Source of the DNA: a virus
DNA: 48,638 bases
Strand: one strand, 5' to 3'
IMG/VR virus record: IMGVR_UViG_3300031631_000005
Span: 1 to 48,638 of that record
Positions within the stretch are counted from its first letter, which is position 1. Every line of letters begins with the position of its first letter. A program made the translations under genes and the position numbers. Of this stretch, positions 18,201 through 25,681 are shown piece after piece. The notes under the pieces were generated by a model. The model searched no databases and was not told the origin of the DNA. It worked only from the letters and a program-made list of their open reading frames with translations.

Positions 18201-18837
18201 TGGTGATAGTAACTTCAATACCCAAGAAATGGCATTATCAAGTTTTATGGAAAATCTAAAATCTTTTAGAGAGTATATGACTACTAGTATCCTTTATGAT
18301 AAAATATTTTTATTAACTTCTAAGTATCATGGATTTAAACAAAAAACTCAGGCAGAGCTAGATCACAAGGTTAACACTAGTGGATATTCTAAATCACATA
18401 GAATATTAGGTGCTAAGAATTTAGCTAGTTCTAAGAATTATATTATACCAAAGGTTCAATGGACAAAAGATTTATCAGCTAGATCAGATTCAACTTACAT
18501 GGATATGTTAACTACAGCAGAAGAAAAGGGAATACCTGTAACTATAGCAATGTTTGCAGCAGCAGCAGGTGTTGATATGGACGAAGTTATGGACTCACTA
18601 GAATCTGATGCTAAGTTAAGAAAACAAATAAAAGAATATAAAGACAAATTAAAGACAGAAGGTGTTAGTGGTGGTGGCGATGAAGATGGGGATGGTGACA
18701 TGTTTGGTAGTGTATCTATAGATAATAATACAGATAATGATATAAAGAAACTAGCAGAATCATTACCAGATGAAACTATACTTAATGATAGTGAATTAGC
18801 AAATATAGTAAATCTTAATAGTACTAAAATTCAGTAG
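15274..18837 (+). CDS. Portal protein (gp20-like) containing two inteins
   Basis: Exteins: residues 1-260, 411-484 and 976-1187, about 546 residues after splicing, close to T4 gp20 (524). They contain SEKSLNDLYREIYLYDTVSG, SLSYYTRLLPIWLIEKALMR, GSDDWDATDSQLDSILSLF and LGVNDSFL joined to SGDSNFNTQEMALSSFME, a typical portal motif. The portal forms the ring at the capsid vertex for DNA entry and exit. The two inteins lie at conserved sites: before CGSDDWD and at FL/SGDSNF. The C-terminus is acidic (DEDGDGDMFG). AGAGGCAAATATG provides the start. Active portal requires both splicing events (known for inteins). Confidence 0.93.
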   Translation: MFKLNTAKMLGSGSTGSNNTTPMVGSASLNTSVNTTYTNFNTSLLENMVDDFSEKSLNDLYREIYLYDTVSGPTVDLMANLPWSTFTLTGVKDKSIINIFEDSIAELGVVDLMRQLSVSYLVLGKVIGSLLFNEDRGIFTDIIMQNPDNCTLTEIPLKGYDPKIDVIVSPELKQFLRSKDQRDKEALKEIPNALMVKLLKQNKIELEPLSTLYLNRTSIPGIKSLSYYTRLLPIWLIEKALMRGTIIASWKRQRSILHVTCLTGDTLVSTEKGLIRIDEIIPHNPKEFRGKTTSFPTDLKVKGYDGKFHSAKYWHYRGCKDTISITTEQGRTLSCTPDHKILILNSSKKLEWVEAKDLENKFICIVNDNENYLHEKVIKIDKGKEEHVYDLTMGYGTKPAFIANGIISHNCGSDDWDATDSQLDSILSLFTNADQDPQGAIIATRPGIETNDVRSGSDFWKITDEWDTFSNAKMRALGVNDSFLCLSGDTTISTDRGLITLTDLSKDLGLKTIEKDTGIDIDLTIKGKTGKPVKATKFWYRGEDTVYKILTNKGYNVRTTKDHKILTLGEELKPIWVKTKDLTTNSTLCIDQNGIDIVKNKLKLNLEDPIKETHTITKPEYMTPELAYLLGIIVTDRVIGKYGISLINADASVLSKFKRNIKKVFNTDISYTELSSIKGDKYDILGITGTCKQNTYAITVNSIHIGQWFAQLGASPYKRIEGEVGAYYKDVPWSILQADLESKHAFIAGFIDGDGGGSVNYNSGTDIGLIFYSSSFRMIKHLRVLLLDMGYPSYTMDDYSGLSVNSAVGSHLYKNIQKQLVHGSKSQYEATGSTIQRTIGIPIESINMFLRSRYIGRQQNVGEWFENDKGKLVSIKTYGRRVSPFLGSTLNVDSKTKRGVLPYGVYEQGTYDDLLQVLKQISVSFYKRVLSLFDIKYFFDNVSYVKETNIVKLYDLTIEKTESPAFVANGIIVHNSGDSNFNTQEMALSSFMENLKSFREYMTTSILYDKIFLLTSKYHGFKQKTQAELDHKVNTSGYSKSHRILGAKNLASSKNYIIPKVQWTKDLSARSDSTYMDMLTTAEEKGIPVTIAMFAAAAGVDMDEVMDSLESDAKLRKQIKEYKDKLKTEGVSGGGDEDGDGDMFGSVSIDNNTDNDIKKLAESLPDETILNDSELANIVNLNSTKIQ
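16054..16503 (+). mobile_element. Intein 1: 150-aa mini-intein in portal
   Basis: Begins at Cys261 (CLTGDTLVSTEKGLIRIDE, block A) and ends ANGIISHN, followed by Cys of the extein. Blocks A, B (CTPDHKILI), F and G are present. No LAGLIDADG endonuclease is inserted, so it is a splicing-only mini-intein of 150 residues. Flanking extein residues are VT and CGSD. Confidence 0.9.
16726..18198 (+). mobile_element. Intein 2: 491-aa LAGLIDADG intein in portal
   Basis: Begins at Cys485 (CLSGDTTISTDRGLITLTDL) and ends VANGIIVHN, followed by Ser of the extein. Block B is RTTKDHKIL. The endonuclease signatures are LAYLLGIIVTDRV and FIAGFIDGDGGG, a LAGLIDADG-type homing enzyme between the splicing halves. 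It can home into the conserved portal motif FLSGD. Confidence 0.92.
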
Positions 18838-18846
18838 GGGGTTGAT

Positions 18847-19593
18847 ATGGAATACGTTAACATAAATATAGAATCTGCTGTACCTAAATACAAGAAAAAG
18901 CTTAATAAAGTTAAAAAAATTTCTAAAGATGTATGTTTTGAGTGGTTTGAAAAATATTTATTTGGAGATCAATTTAAGAAAAAAGAAAAAAATACTATTA
19001 TAGAAGATAATATATGGAAAACTTTAAGTAATTTTATAGATGGAAATTCTACATCTAAAGAAGGAATAAATAATTTTAAAAAATTAAAACAATGTAAAGA
19101 TGTTTTTAAAGATTACTTAACACCAAAAGAAAAAGTATTATATAGGGGTTTTACTATTAATAATAGTAAATTATTAAAATCAACAAAAAATAAACCTAAA
19201 AAAATTATAACACATAAAAGTGCACCTAAACAAGGTATGTATATCTTTGATTATGTTTATACTCCATATAAGGAAGTTGAAAGTTGGACTACAGAAGAAA
19301 GTATTGCTGTAAGATTTGCAGCAAATTTTAAAGGAGGAAAAGAAAAGTTTGTAAATTTAGAAAAAATAGTTTCAGAGTATTACTTTGAGACTTCTGCAAT
19401 TATAAGAACAAAGACAGACGATTCATTTTTTGGTAATCCTAAGTTAACTAATTTCATATTTAAGGATGTAAATGAACTAAAACATGGAAAAGGAGAATCT
19501 GAAATATTTAGATTAGGTAAAAAGATAAAAGTAGAATTATTAATTCCCAAACTTTTATATGATGAATTAATGATACCCCAAACTTTTATATGA
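18847..19593 (+). CDS. ADP-ribosyltransferase-like protein, 3' end altered by 31-bp duplication
   Basis: Starts MEYVNINIESAVPKYKK (class A leader with IESA junction) after GGGGG at 18836-18840. ART signatures: LYR100GF, ESW-TT (S146-T149) and E217-S-E219 (GESEIFRLG). This is the R-S-ExE arrangement of arginine-specific mono-ADP-ribosyltransferases such as T4 Alt and ModB, which modify host proteins with NAD+. A 31-bp tandem duplication (19546-19607) shifts the frame and gives the end LMIPQTFI at TGA. With one copy it would read LMIPPSYFDNLNKD and stop at 19640-19642. The Tudor-like module is absent here. Inferred as injected virion effector. Confidence 0.75.
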   Translation: MEYVNINIESAVPKYKKKLNKVKKISKDVCFEWFEKYLFGDQFKKKEKNTIIEDNIWKTLSNFIDGNSTSKEGINNFKKLKQCKDVFKDYLTPKEKVLYRGFTINNSKLLKSTKNKPKKIITHKSAPKQGMYIFDYVYTPYKEVESWTTEESIAVRFAANFKGGKEKFVNLEKIVSEYYFETSAIIRTKTDDSFFGNPKLTNFIFKDVNELKHGKGESEIFRLGKKIKVELLIPKLLYDELMIPQTFI

Positions 19594-19607
19594 TGAATTA
19601 ATGATAC
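19546..19607 (+). repeat. 31-bp direct tandem duplication causing a frameshift
   Basis: Two perfect 31-bp copies, 19546-19576 and 19577-19607, each starting CCCAAACTTTTATATGATG. 31 is not a multiple of three, so the end of the ADP-ribosyltransferase-like gene is shifted. Slippage or unequal recombination is likely. Confidence 0.9.
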
Positions 19608-19649
19608 CTCCAAGTTATTTTGATAATTTAAATAAAGATTAGTGTTATC

Positions 19650-19691
19650 ATGAAATATATAAGTATTAGCAGAAATTATAGAAGCAATTTT
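19650..19691 (+). other. Orphan class A leader fragment
   Basis: ATG 19650 encodes MKYISISRN then loses similarity. It lies just after the first ADP-ribosyltransferase-like gene and out of frame with the next one. It looks like the stump of another leader-bearing gene. Confidence 0.3.
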
Positions 19692-19732
19692 AGATCTTTA
19701 GCAAAATTGATAATAATAGAAGGAAATTTAAC

Positions 19733-20752
19733 ATGGAATATGTTAATATTAATGTTAATATAGAAGCTGCTATACCTAAGTACAAGAAAGGTGATAGGGT
19801 TATAGTTAATCTTAATACATCTAAAGCCCCTGAATACTATGTAGGTACTGTGACTGGCATTAGAAAAGGTCTAGTTTACGTTGTCTTTGATGATGGTGAT
19901 AAAGATAAATTTAAACCTACCTTAAGTAGAGTTGGTCTAGTTGGTATTACTAAAAAGAAAACAGCTAGAAAATCTCAAATACCTGTTAAAGATATTGGTA
20001 AGTGGTTAGAAATAGGTATTGGTAAAGCAAGCCCTAAATCTAATAAAGTCTCTAATGATGTATGTTATGAATGGTTTGAAAAGTTTATTTTTGGGGATAA
20101 TTTAAATTTACCAAACAGAAGCAACAAAGAAAAAAATACTATTATTGAAAAAAAGATATTTAATACACTTTCTCGTTATGTTGATGGTAGATTTATAAGT
20201 AAATCTATAGATAAACCTTCCTTGAATAATTTAAAAAAATTATATAAATGTAAAGATTATTTTAAGAAATACTTAGTTCCTGATAATAAAACTTCATATA
20301 GAGGTTTTAGTATGGATAGCAAGATGTTATTAAAACTTGTAAAAAGTAAATCTAAAAAACTTGTAAAAAGTCCATATGCTCCTAAATACGGGATGTATGT
20401 ATATGATACTATATATAAATCTAGAGTAGAGATAGAAAGCTGGACATCTAATAAAAATATAGCTAACATGTTTACAGTTAGAGAAATTGCTAATCCTTTG
20501 ATTGTAAATAAAGTTTTAAATATAGAAAAAATAAATCCTATTATATTTGATCCTAAAGATAATAATAAAAAAGAATTACCTGTTATGATTGAATCGAAAA
20601 CTAATAATTCATTCTTTGTTAATCCTAAATTATCTGAAAAGATATCTGATTTTGAAGGTATTAATCCTGAGTGGGAAATTCTCAGAATAGGTAAAGAAGG
20701 TATAAAGTGTAAAATGTATATACCTAAAAAGTTTATTGATGATTTGAAATAA
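19733..20752 (+). CDS. ADP-ribosyltransferase-like protein with leader and Tudor-like module
   Basis: Layout: class A leader MEYVNINVNIEAAIPKYKKG, Tudor-like module (about 18-95, PEYYVGTVTGIRKG and VFDDGDKDKFKPT), then an ART domain (about 105-339). ART signatures are YR190GF, ESW-TS (S236-T238-S239) and E313-W-E315 (NPEWEILRIG), the full R-S-ExE set. The C-terminus IPKKFIDDLK matches the ends of the neighbouring paralogue. Catalysis would transfer ADP-ribose from NAD+ to a host protein, as T4 Alt does on RNA polymerase. Target unknown. This is the most intact of the three copies. Confidence 0.8.
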   Translation: MEYVNINVNIEAAIPKYKKGDRVIVNLNTSKAPEYYVGTVTGIRKGLVYVVFDDGDKDKFKPTLSRVGLVGITKKKTARKSQIPVKDIGKWLEIGIGKASPKSNKVSNDVCYEWFEKFIFGDNLNLPNRSNKEKNTIIEKKIFNTLSRYVDGRFISKSIDKPSLNNLKKLYKCKDYFKKYLVPDNKTSYRGFSMDSKMLLKLVKSKSKKLVKSPYAPKYGMYVYDTIYKSRVEIESWTSNKNIANMFTVREIANPLIVNKVLNIEKINPIIFDPKDNNKKELPVMIESKTNNSFFVNPKLSEKISDFEGINPEWEILRIGKEGIKCKMYIPKKFIDDLK

Positions 20753-20771
20753 AAATAAGGATAACATTACT

Positions 20772-21227
20772 ATGCCCACTAAATCTAAACCTAAATTTAA
20801 TTCCTGGTCAAAACCTTCAAAAGAAAATATTCTTCAAGAATATAATGTTGAATATAAAAATCACATGAAGTATAATTTTGGAAATATATTTCCTTCATTT
20901 AAATCATGGAATGAGGCTATAAAGAGTGGGAAAGTAAAAAGTATTCCTAAATCTAAAAAAGGAATATTAAATAATTTTAGTGATTCTATTTCTATTAAAA
21001 GTTTAATTTCTTTAATTAAAACTTATAATTCATACCCAGAATTTAGAAATGAAACTACTATCAAAGAATTACAGAATAGATTCTTAAATAACAAAAAGAT
21101 ATTTATGCCACTCATATATAAAGATAAAGATGGATCACTACATGTTGTAGCAGGAAATACGAGATTAAGTATTGCGTATATTTTAGGCATAACTCCAAAA
21201 GTAATAATATTTACTTTAAAACAATAA
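20772..21227 (+). CDS. ParB/Srx-like nucleotide-binding-fold protein
   Basis: The C-terminal third carries IFMPLIYKDKDGSLHVVAGN, then TRLSIAYILGITPKVIIF, the strand-GNxR-helix pattern of ParB/sulfiredoxin-like domains. The N-terminal 90 residues are basic (KPKFNSWSKPSKENIL, then KSKKGILNNFSDSIS). No leader. ParB-like domains act as CTP-dependent DNA clamps or nucleases in other systems, but the family alone does not fix a role. It sits between an ART-like gene and the prohead protease. Confidence 0.65.
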   Translation: MPTKSKPKFNSWSKPSKENILQEYNVEYKNHMKYNFGNIFPSFKSWNEAIKSGKVKSIPKSKKGILNNFSDSISIKSLISLIKTYNSYPEFRNETTIKELQNRFLNNKKIFMPLIYKDKDGSLHVVAGNTRLSIAYILGITPKVIIFTLKQ

Positions 21228-21238
21228 GGATAACAATC

Positions 21239-21994
21239 ATGACTAAGAAAGTTAAAATTTATGGATCAGCAGTATACAGTACAAGTAAACCAGTTTCAAT
21301 GCACAAGAGAGAAATAGTTAAAGCAACTGTTGAGGGTAAGAGAAAAGATATTGTAGATGTATCTGATATATATGGTAAAAAATCTTTTATTGACGTATCC
21401 TGGCTCAAAGCAGCTTCAACTAAGTATCATATCAGTCCTAATCTTAATGATTATGTAGTAGAGTCTGTACCAGTACTAACAGCAGGTATTCCTAATATTA
21501 ATATGCAAGGTTTTTCTGTTAAAGCACTAACAGAGTTTGATCCTGATCAAGGCTGTGTTCGATACAAAACTTTTGTCGGAAAGCCGACGTTTGAGGAACA
21601 CCAAAACACTGATATAACTAAAGCTAAAGGTGTTAACTTAGATGCCTCATTAGTTTCAATACCTAAATTTAAAATTGGTAAAGTGGTAGTACTATCAGCA
21701 TTTGATAGAACTAAAGATGAGAAACTAGTATCTGCTATTTTTAAAAGAGAACGTAAATCATACTCAATGGGAGCTATAGCTTCTTATTTTAATTGTAGTA
21801 TATGTAGTGGGATTCTTGGGCCAGGTGTTGATAGAACTTGTAGTTGTGTAGGTACTGACTATACTAATCTTCGAAGTTACGGTCAAGTTATTAATGGTAA
21901 ACTTCATTACATTGAAGGTGCTGATCCTGTATTCATAGAAAATAGCTCGGTTGCAAGCCCGGCGGATGTATCTGCGGTAGGTACACAAGTATAA
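21239..21994 (+). CDS. Prohead (head-maturation) serine protease, gp21-like
   Basis: The core motifs are H121 (PTFEEHQNTD) and S176 in KSYSMGAIASYF, followed by a Cys cluster (C186-x-x-C189, C201-x-C203) often seen after the SMGA serine in T4-like head proteases. An Asp after the central strand (D156 or D159) may complete the triad. T4 gp21 cuts core and internal proteins after Glu. Here it would process the leader-bearing cargo with Glu-Ser/Ala junctions (inference). Length 251 is close to gp21 (212). The gene lies 12 bases after the ParB-like gene. Confidence 0.85.
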   Translation: MTKKVKIYGSAVYSTSKPVSMHKREIVKATVEGKRKDIVDVSDIYGKKSFIDVSWLKAASTKYHISPNLNDYVVESVPVLTAGIPNINMQGFSVKALTEFDPDQGCVRYKTFVGKPTFEEHQNTDITKAKGVNLDASLVSIPKFKIGKVVVLSAFDRTKDEKLVSAIFKRERKSYSMGAIASYFNCSICSGILGPGVDRTCSCVGTDYTNLRSYGQVINGKLHYIEGADPVFIENSSVASPADVSAVGTQV

Positions 21995-22064
21995 AAAATA
22001 ACATGATTGTTGTGAGTAGTCATCAGTTTTGTGTTAGTCAAAAATAGAAAATAAGGAGACTACT

Positions 22065-22872
22065 ATGAAACTAAAACTTGAGAACTAAGAAAAGTATGCA
22101 CTAGTATCAAAGAAAGACTATGATAGGGTTGTGAAATATGAGTGGAGTCTAAAATTTGGAGGTAAGAAAGTACCTTATGTTGTTGGATGCAATATAGACA
22201 AGTCATTACATACATGCATTTATAATGAATCCACCAAAAGGAAAGGTAGTAGATCACAAAGACCATGACACTCTTAACTGTAAACGTAATAACTTAAGAG
22301 TTTGTACTTATGCCCAAAACTCTGCTAATATGCTACCTAAAGAAGGTGGTAAATCTAAGTATAAGGGTGTGACTATCAATGCTTCTGGAGCTTACCAAAC
22401 ATCTATAACACACCATTATGTACCTATGTATTTAGGAAGTTTTAAATCAGAGAAAAAAGCTGCTCGTTTCTATGATAAAGCAGCACTACACCTTAAGGGT
22501 GAGTTTGCATACACTAATTTTGATTACACTATTAAGAAGAATAGGGATAAATTAAAGAAGATTGTAGTACCTTATGTAGATTGTGATCCTCCAAGAGCAG
22601 AGGGTACTCCAAGTAGACAATATAAAAGAAAGAAAAACCCTTTTGAAGATGCTTGGAAAGCTAGAAGAGAATCTATTAAACCTACCGTTAAACTCAAAAC
22701 TCTTAAGAGTGGTAAAACTATTGTTAAGATAGCTATACAAGGTAAACATGGTAAGGATGAAGATGGAAAACAAATATATGCCAAGACAGATAAAAAATAT
22801 TATGATTTAATAAAAGATTATAAATGGTATGGGAAAGTACCCTACAGATATACAGATAAGTTTATACATTAA
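22065..22872 (+). pseudogene. HNH/AP2 homing endonuclease with early stop and frameshift
   Basis: ATG 22065 (AAGGAGACTACT) reads MKLKLEN to TAA 22086-22088 and continues in frame as EKYALVSKKDYDRVVKYEWS to about 22220. It then shifts +1 into MNPPKGKVVDHKDHDTLNC, the HNH core, and NNLRVCTYAQNSANM. An AP2-like segment follows (SKYKGVTIN and KAARFYDKAALHLKGEFAYT). Relatives read through as one 200-300-residue homing endonuclease. Codon 8 (TAA) differs by one base from AAA or GAA. A decayed selfish gene. Confidence 0.8.
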
Positions 22873-22986
22873 AGTTTAGTATCTGTACTATTTACTATTA
22901 AAAAAGGACATTGTATTAGGTATAAAGATAATAATTCTCTTAATTTAAAAAAGAAGAATGTTTCAATTGGTACTAAGTCACAAGTT

Positions 22987-23532
22987 ATGAATCAACCTGT
23001 AATTAAGGGTGTTATCAAAGGTGTTAGAAAGACTGATTCTGAAAAGTACAGAGTTACTCTATTTATTGATAATAAAGGTATAAATATAGGTACATTTAAT
23101 AATGAGTATGGTGCTACTTTAGCTTATGATAGGGCTGCTATTCATTATAGAGGTGAATTTGCAGTTACTAATTTAGATCCTACTATTGATAAATCCCATA
23201 TTAAGATTAAAGGTATTGATAATGATTATATTGAATACCCTACTTTTTATGAACCAAGAACTAACAATCATAAGTATAAAGGATATAACTGGAATAATTC
23301 AAAAAAGAAATACGAAACTTATTGTTATAGGACTTATATAGGTACTTATAAACATGAAAAGAAAGCTGCTTTAGTTTATGATATGTGTATTTATAAGTTA
23401 GGTTGGCACAAAAATGATAAAAGGTGGCTAAACTTTAGTAATAAAGAATTTAAGTCACTATCTAAGAAAATAGGTTCTAAGACTAAAAATATTATTAATG
23501 CTAAAGTTAAAACTATACAAGGATCATTATAG
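22987..23532 (+). CDS. AP2-domain protein, likely C-terminal part of the decayed endonuclease
   Basis: Two AP2-like segments can be seen: GVIKGVRKTDSEKYRVTL with ATLAYDRAAIHYRGEFAVTN, and HKYKGYNWNNSKKKYETY with KKAALVYDMCIYKLG. No nuclease core is present. It follows the frameshifted HNH gene after a short open but interrupted stretch, so the two were probably one protein. The last 100 bases are duplicated at about 24990-25107, upstream of the gene at 25109. Expression is uncertain. Confidence 0.6.
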   Translation: MNQPVIKGVIKGVRKTDSEKYRVTLFIDNKGINIGTFNNEYGATLAYDRAAIHYRGEFAVTNLDPTIDKSHIKIKGIDNDYIEYPTFYEPRTNNHKYKGYNWNNSKKKYETYCYRTYIGTYKHEKKAALVYDMCIYKLGWHKNDKRWLNFSNKEFKSLSKKIGSKTKNIINAKVKTIQGSL

Positions 23533-23551
23533 TAACTAAGGGGCTATAAAA

Positions 23552-23767
23552 ATGAAAACAGTTATGATAACTTCGGGATTTAAACTTCATACTTTTAAAA
23601 AAGATTTGTTAATTGCTATTTCTAAAGTCAAGAAAGAGGTAAAAGGACTTTCAGGAGATAACCCATAAGTTATACCCATTAGAAACTATGCAGAAGCTAA
23701 ATTGGAAACATTAGAAGCAATTTCAAGTTATTTAAAAGGTAATTCTGTAATGTTCAAATTATTATAA
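23552..23767 (+). pseudogene. Unknown 71-codon gene with one in-frame TAA
   Basis: ATG 23552 (AAGGGGCTATAAAAATG) encodes MKTVMITSGFKLHTFKKDLL onward to TAA 23666-23668. The frame continues VIPIRNYAEAKLETLEAISS to TAA 23765-23767. The upstream ribosome site and the in-frame continuation suggest one gene with a single stop. No family is recognised. Confidence 0.45.
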
Positions 23768-23772
23768 TAATA

Positions 23773-23812
23773 AAATTACCACTGTATCTAACAAATATAG
23801 TAGTTTTTTACC
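23773..23812 (+). terminator. Weak intrinsic terminator
   Basis: ACCACTGTA pairs with TATAGTAGT (one mismatch, one G-U), followed by TTTTTT. It is a degenerate version of the hairpin at 27036-27068 and sits between the interrupted gene at 23552 and the ADP-ribosyltransferase-like gene. Confidence 0.45.
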
Positions 23813-23894
23813 TTCAAAACGTGGTATTCGAGCTGTAACAACAGGTTTCAATCAATCTGTAGATAATACTAGCAGATACACAAATAAGGATAAT

Positions 23895-24818
23895 ATGGAA
23901 TATATAAATATAATAGTAGAATCAGCTTTACCAAAATATAAGAAGGGTGTGAGGGTTATAGTTAATCTTAATACCTCTAAAAAGCCTGAGTACTACGTAG
24001 GAACAGTTACATCTATTAGAAAAGGTATAGTTAAGGTTATATTCGATGATGGAGAAAAAGGTAATTATAAACCTACTTCTTCTAATGTAGGATTAGTTGG
24101 TATTACTGAATCTAAGAAAAAAAGAAAAACACAGATACCAACTGTAAATATAAGTAAATGGATAGATTTACCTAGTAAAAAATTAATAAAGAAAACAATT
24201 CATAAAGGTAGATTATCTAAAGAAGAGAAAAATAAAATTATAAGTAAGGATAAACAATTTGTTTACAATCTCATGACTGCTGCGTACAAAGCAACACCGG
24301 CTGTAGTTTTTCTTAAAAAAATACTTAAATTTAATTTTCTATGGATGGAAGGAAAAATTAAGATATATAGGGGGGTATCTGGTAACTCTAACAGTAGTAA
24401 TTTAATTTCACTTATACGTAAATTTGAGAAAGGTAAAGTATTACTAGGGTCTAAAGGTAAAGATGTTATGAGCTGGACTACTTCTAAAATACGTGCCGGA
24501 AAGTATGCAAATCGAACAGATAGTGGAGGTATAGTATTTGATTTTAATTATGTAGGTAAGTATCTTGACCTAGGACAATTAATTTTGGACTTTGAAGAAG
24601 AAATTCTTGAAATTAAGGAAAAGCAACTCAAATCAAAAAGAGGTAAAAATTCGTGGGGTTACCAATTAGCTGTATTTGCTTTAAAATATTCGTCACTTAA
24701 ATCTACTAATTCTCATAGAGAAATATTACTTCCTTCTGTTAAGGTATCTTCAGTTGTACAACCGGGTGATTATGATAAAATTAGGTCAAGTAAAATTACT
24801 TTAATTCTAAAACAGTAG
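23895..24818 (+). CDS. ADP-ribosyltransferase-like protein, divergent copy
   Basis: Leader MEYINIIVESALPKYKKG (junction VESA), then the Tudor-like module (18-70), then an ART-like region. It shows IYR159GV, a SWTT motif at 193-196 (VMSWTTSKIRAGKYA) and HREILLP at 274-280. The last aligns with the ExE loop but has His in place of the first Glu/Gln, so only E276 remains of the pair. It may be a different ART subtype or catalytically impaired. A 21-codon C-terminal remnant of yet another copy lies at 24874-24939. Start context AAGGATAATATG. Likely packaged effector (inference). Confidence 0.65.
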   Translation: MEYINIIVESALPKYKKGVRVIVNLNTSKKPEYYVGTVTSIRKGIVKVIFDDGEKGNYKPTSSNVGLVGITESKKKRKTQIPTVNISKWIDLPSKKLIKKTIHKGRLSKEEKNKIISKDKQFVYNLMTAAYKATPAVVFLKKILKFNFLWMEGKIKIYRGVSGNSNSSNLISLIRKFEKGKVLLGSKGKDVMSWTTSKIRAGKYANRTDSGGIVFDFNYVGKYLDLGQLILDFEEEILEIKEKQLKSKRGKNSWGYQLAVFALKYSSLKSTNSHREILLPSVKVSSVVQPGDYDKIRSSKITLILKQ

Positions 24819-24873
24819 TATAGATATAAGCATATAATGAAAATAATATGTATTTCAAAGAAAAAATTTAAGA

Positions 24874-24939
24874 ATGGGTAGTTCTATAAAAGTTGATTTA
24901 ATAGTACCTAAAGTTATTTTTGATGGATTAAAATTATAG
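24874..24939 (+). pseudogene. C-terminal remnant of an ADP-ribosyltransferase-like gene
   Basis: The frame MGSSIKVDLIVPKVIFDGLK, TAG 24937-24939, matches the C-terminal strand-helix of the ART-like proteins (KVELLIPKLLYDELM and KCKMYIPKKFIDDLK). The remainder is missing. Bases 24990-25107 hold a second duplicated fragment, from the end of the AP2 gene. Confidence 0.6.
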
Positions 24940-24989
24940 GATATAATTAGTAACATGTTAACTAGTTAGTAAATTACCACTATCAGCTA

Positions 24990-25107
24990 TATTAAAAGAG
25001 GTGGCTAAACTTTAGTAATAAAGAATTTAAGTCTTTGTCTAAGAAAATAGGTTCTAAGACTAAAAATATTGTTGATGCTAAAGTTAAAATTATACAAGAA
25101 TCAATAT
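24990..25107 (+). repeat. Duplicated 3' fragment of the AP2 gene
   Basis: Bases here repeat 23420-23532 with a few changes (GGCTAAACTTTAGTAATAAA onward). The copy lacks a start and ends in the ATG context of the gene at 25109, indicating that 25109 was moved or duplicated next to this fragment. Confidence 0.75.
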
Positions 25108-25108
25108 A

Positions 25109-25618
25109 ATGAAAATTATTAAAGTTTCAACACAATCAATAAAAGCTTTAGGAATGGATACTATTACTGTTAAAGATGATAAATCTTTTAATGAATTAAA
25201 AGAGATTAGTAAAAATGGGTTTGCTATACCTAAGAAAATAACAATACATTTTGAAATAGCTAATAAAGATACAAAAGTACAAACTATGGAAGGTGAAGAG
25301 GTAGCAAAGAAAGGTGGGTTTATCATAACAGGAACAGTTGGTGAGAAATATGTTATTTCTCCTGATAAATTTCCAAAAAAGTATACTAATATAAAATACC
25401 TAAATAAAGAAAAAACTAAAGGTAAGGCAACAAAAGTTATTGATAATAAAAAATATGAATATCTTGATCCAATGACAAATTTTAAAGCTACTACATGGGC
25501 AGGTACTATTAAAGGTGATAGTAATGATATTTTAATTAGATATGGTGATAATGACTACGGTATAATCAAAAAGAAGGTAAATGGTAAAAACTTTTTTATA
25601 TCTTTATATAAAGTATAA
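25109..25618 (+). CDS. Unknown 169-aa protein, MKIIKV leader
   Basis: Begins MKIIKVSTQSIKALGMDT, related at the N-terminus to the protein at 8433 (MKIVKVNVDN). The rest is beta-rich and basic (IPKKITIHFEIANK, KKGGFIITGTVGEKYVIS, ILIRYGDNDYGIIKKK). No family is recognised. No clear ribosome site precedes ATG 25109, because the preceding bases belong to a duplicated fragment. Possibly packaged (weak inference from the leader). Confidence 0.6.
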   Translation: MKIIKVSTQSIKALGMDTITVKDDKSFNELKEISKNGFAIPKKITIHFEIANKDTKVQTMEGEEVAKKGGFIITGTVGEKYVISPDKFPKKYTNIKYLNKEKTKGKATKVIDNKKYEYLDPMTNFKATTWAGTIKGDSNDILIRYGDNDYGIIKKKVNGKNFFISLYKV

Positions 25619-25638
25619 CATATTGCTATAAAAACCAC

Positions 25639-25668
25639 TACAGGGTTTTACTACTATTATTATAAATA
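25639..25668 (+). promoter_or_regulatory. 30-bp repeat ending in TATAAATA (copy 1)
   Basis: A 30-base block is identical to 27099-27128 and ends in TATAAATA, the T4 late-promoter core. Here it lies only 13 bases before ATG 25682, so a transcript from it would have almost no 5' leader. Promoter function is plausible but unproven. Confidence 0.4.
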
Positions 25669-25681
25669 TAGGTATATAAAA

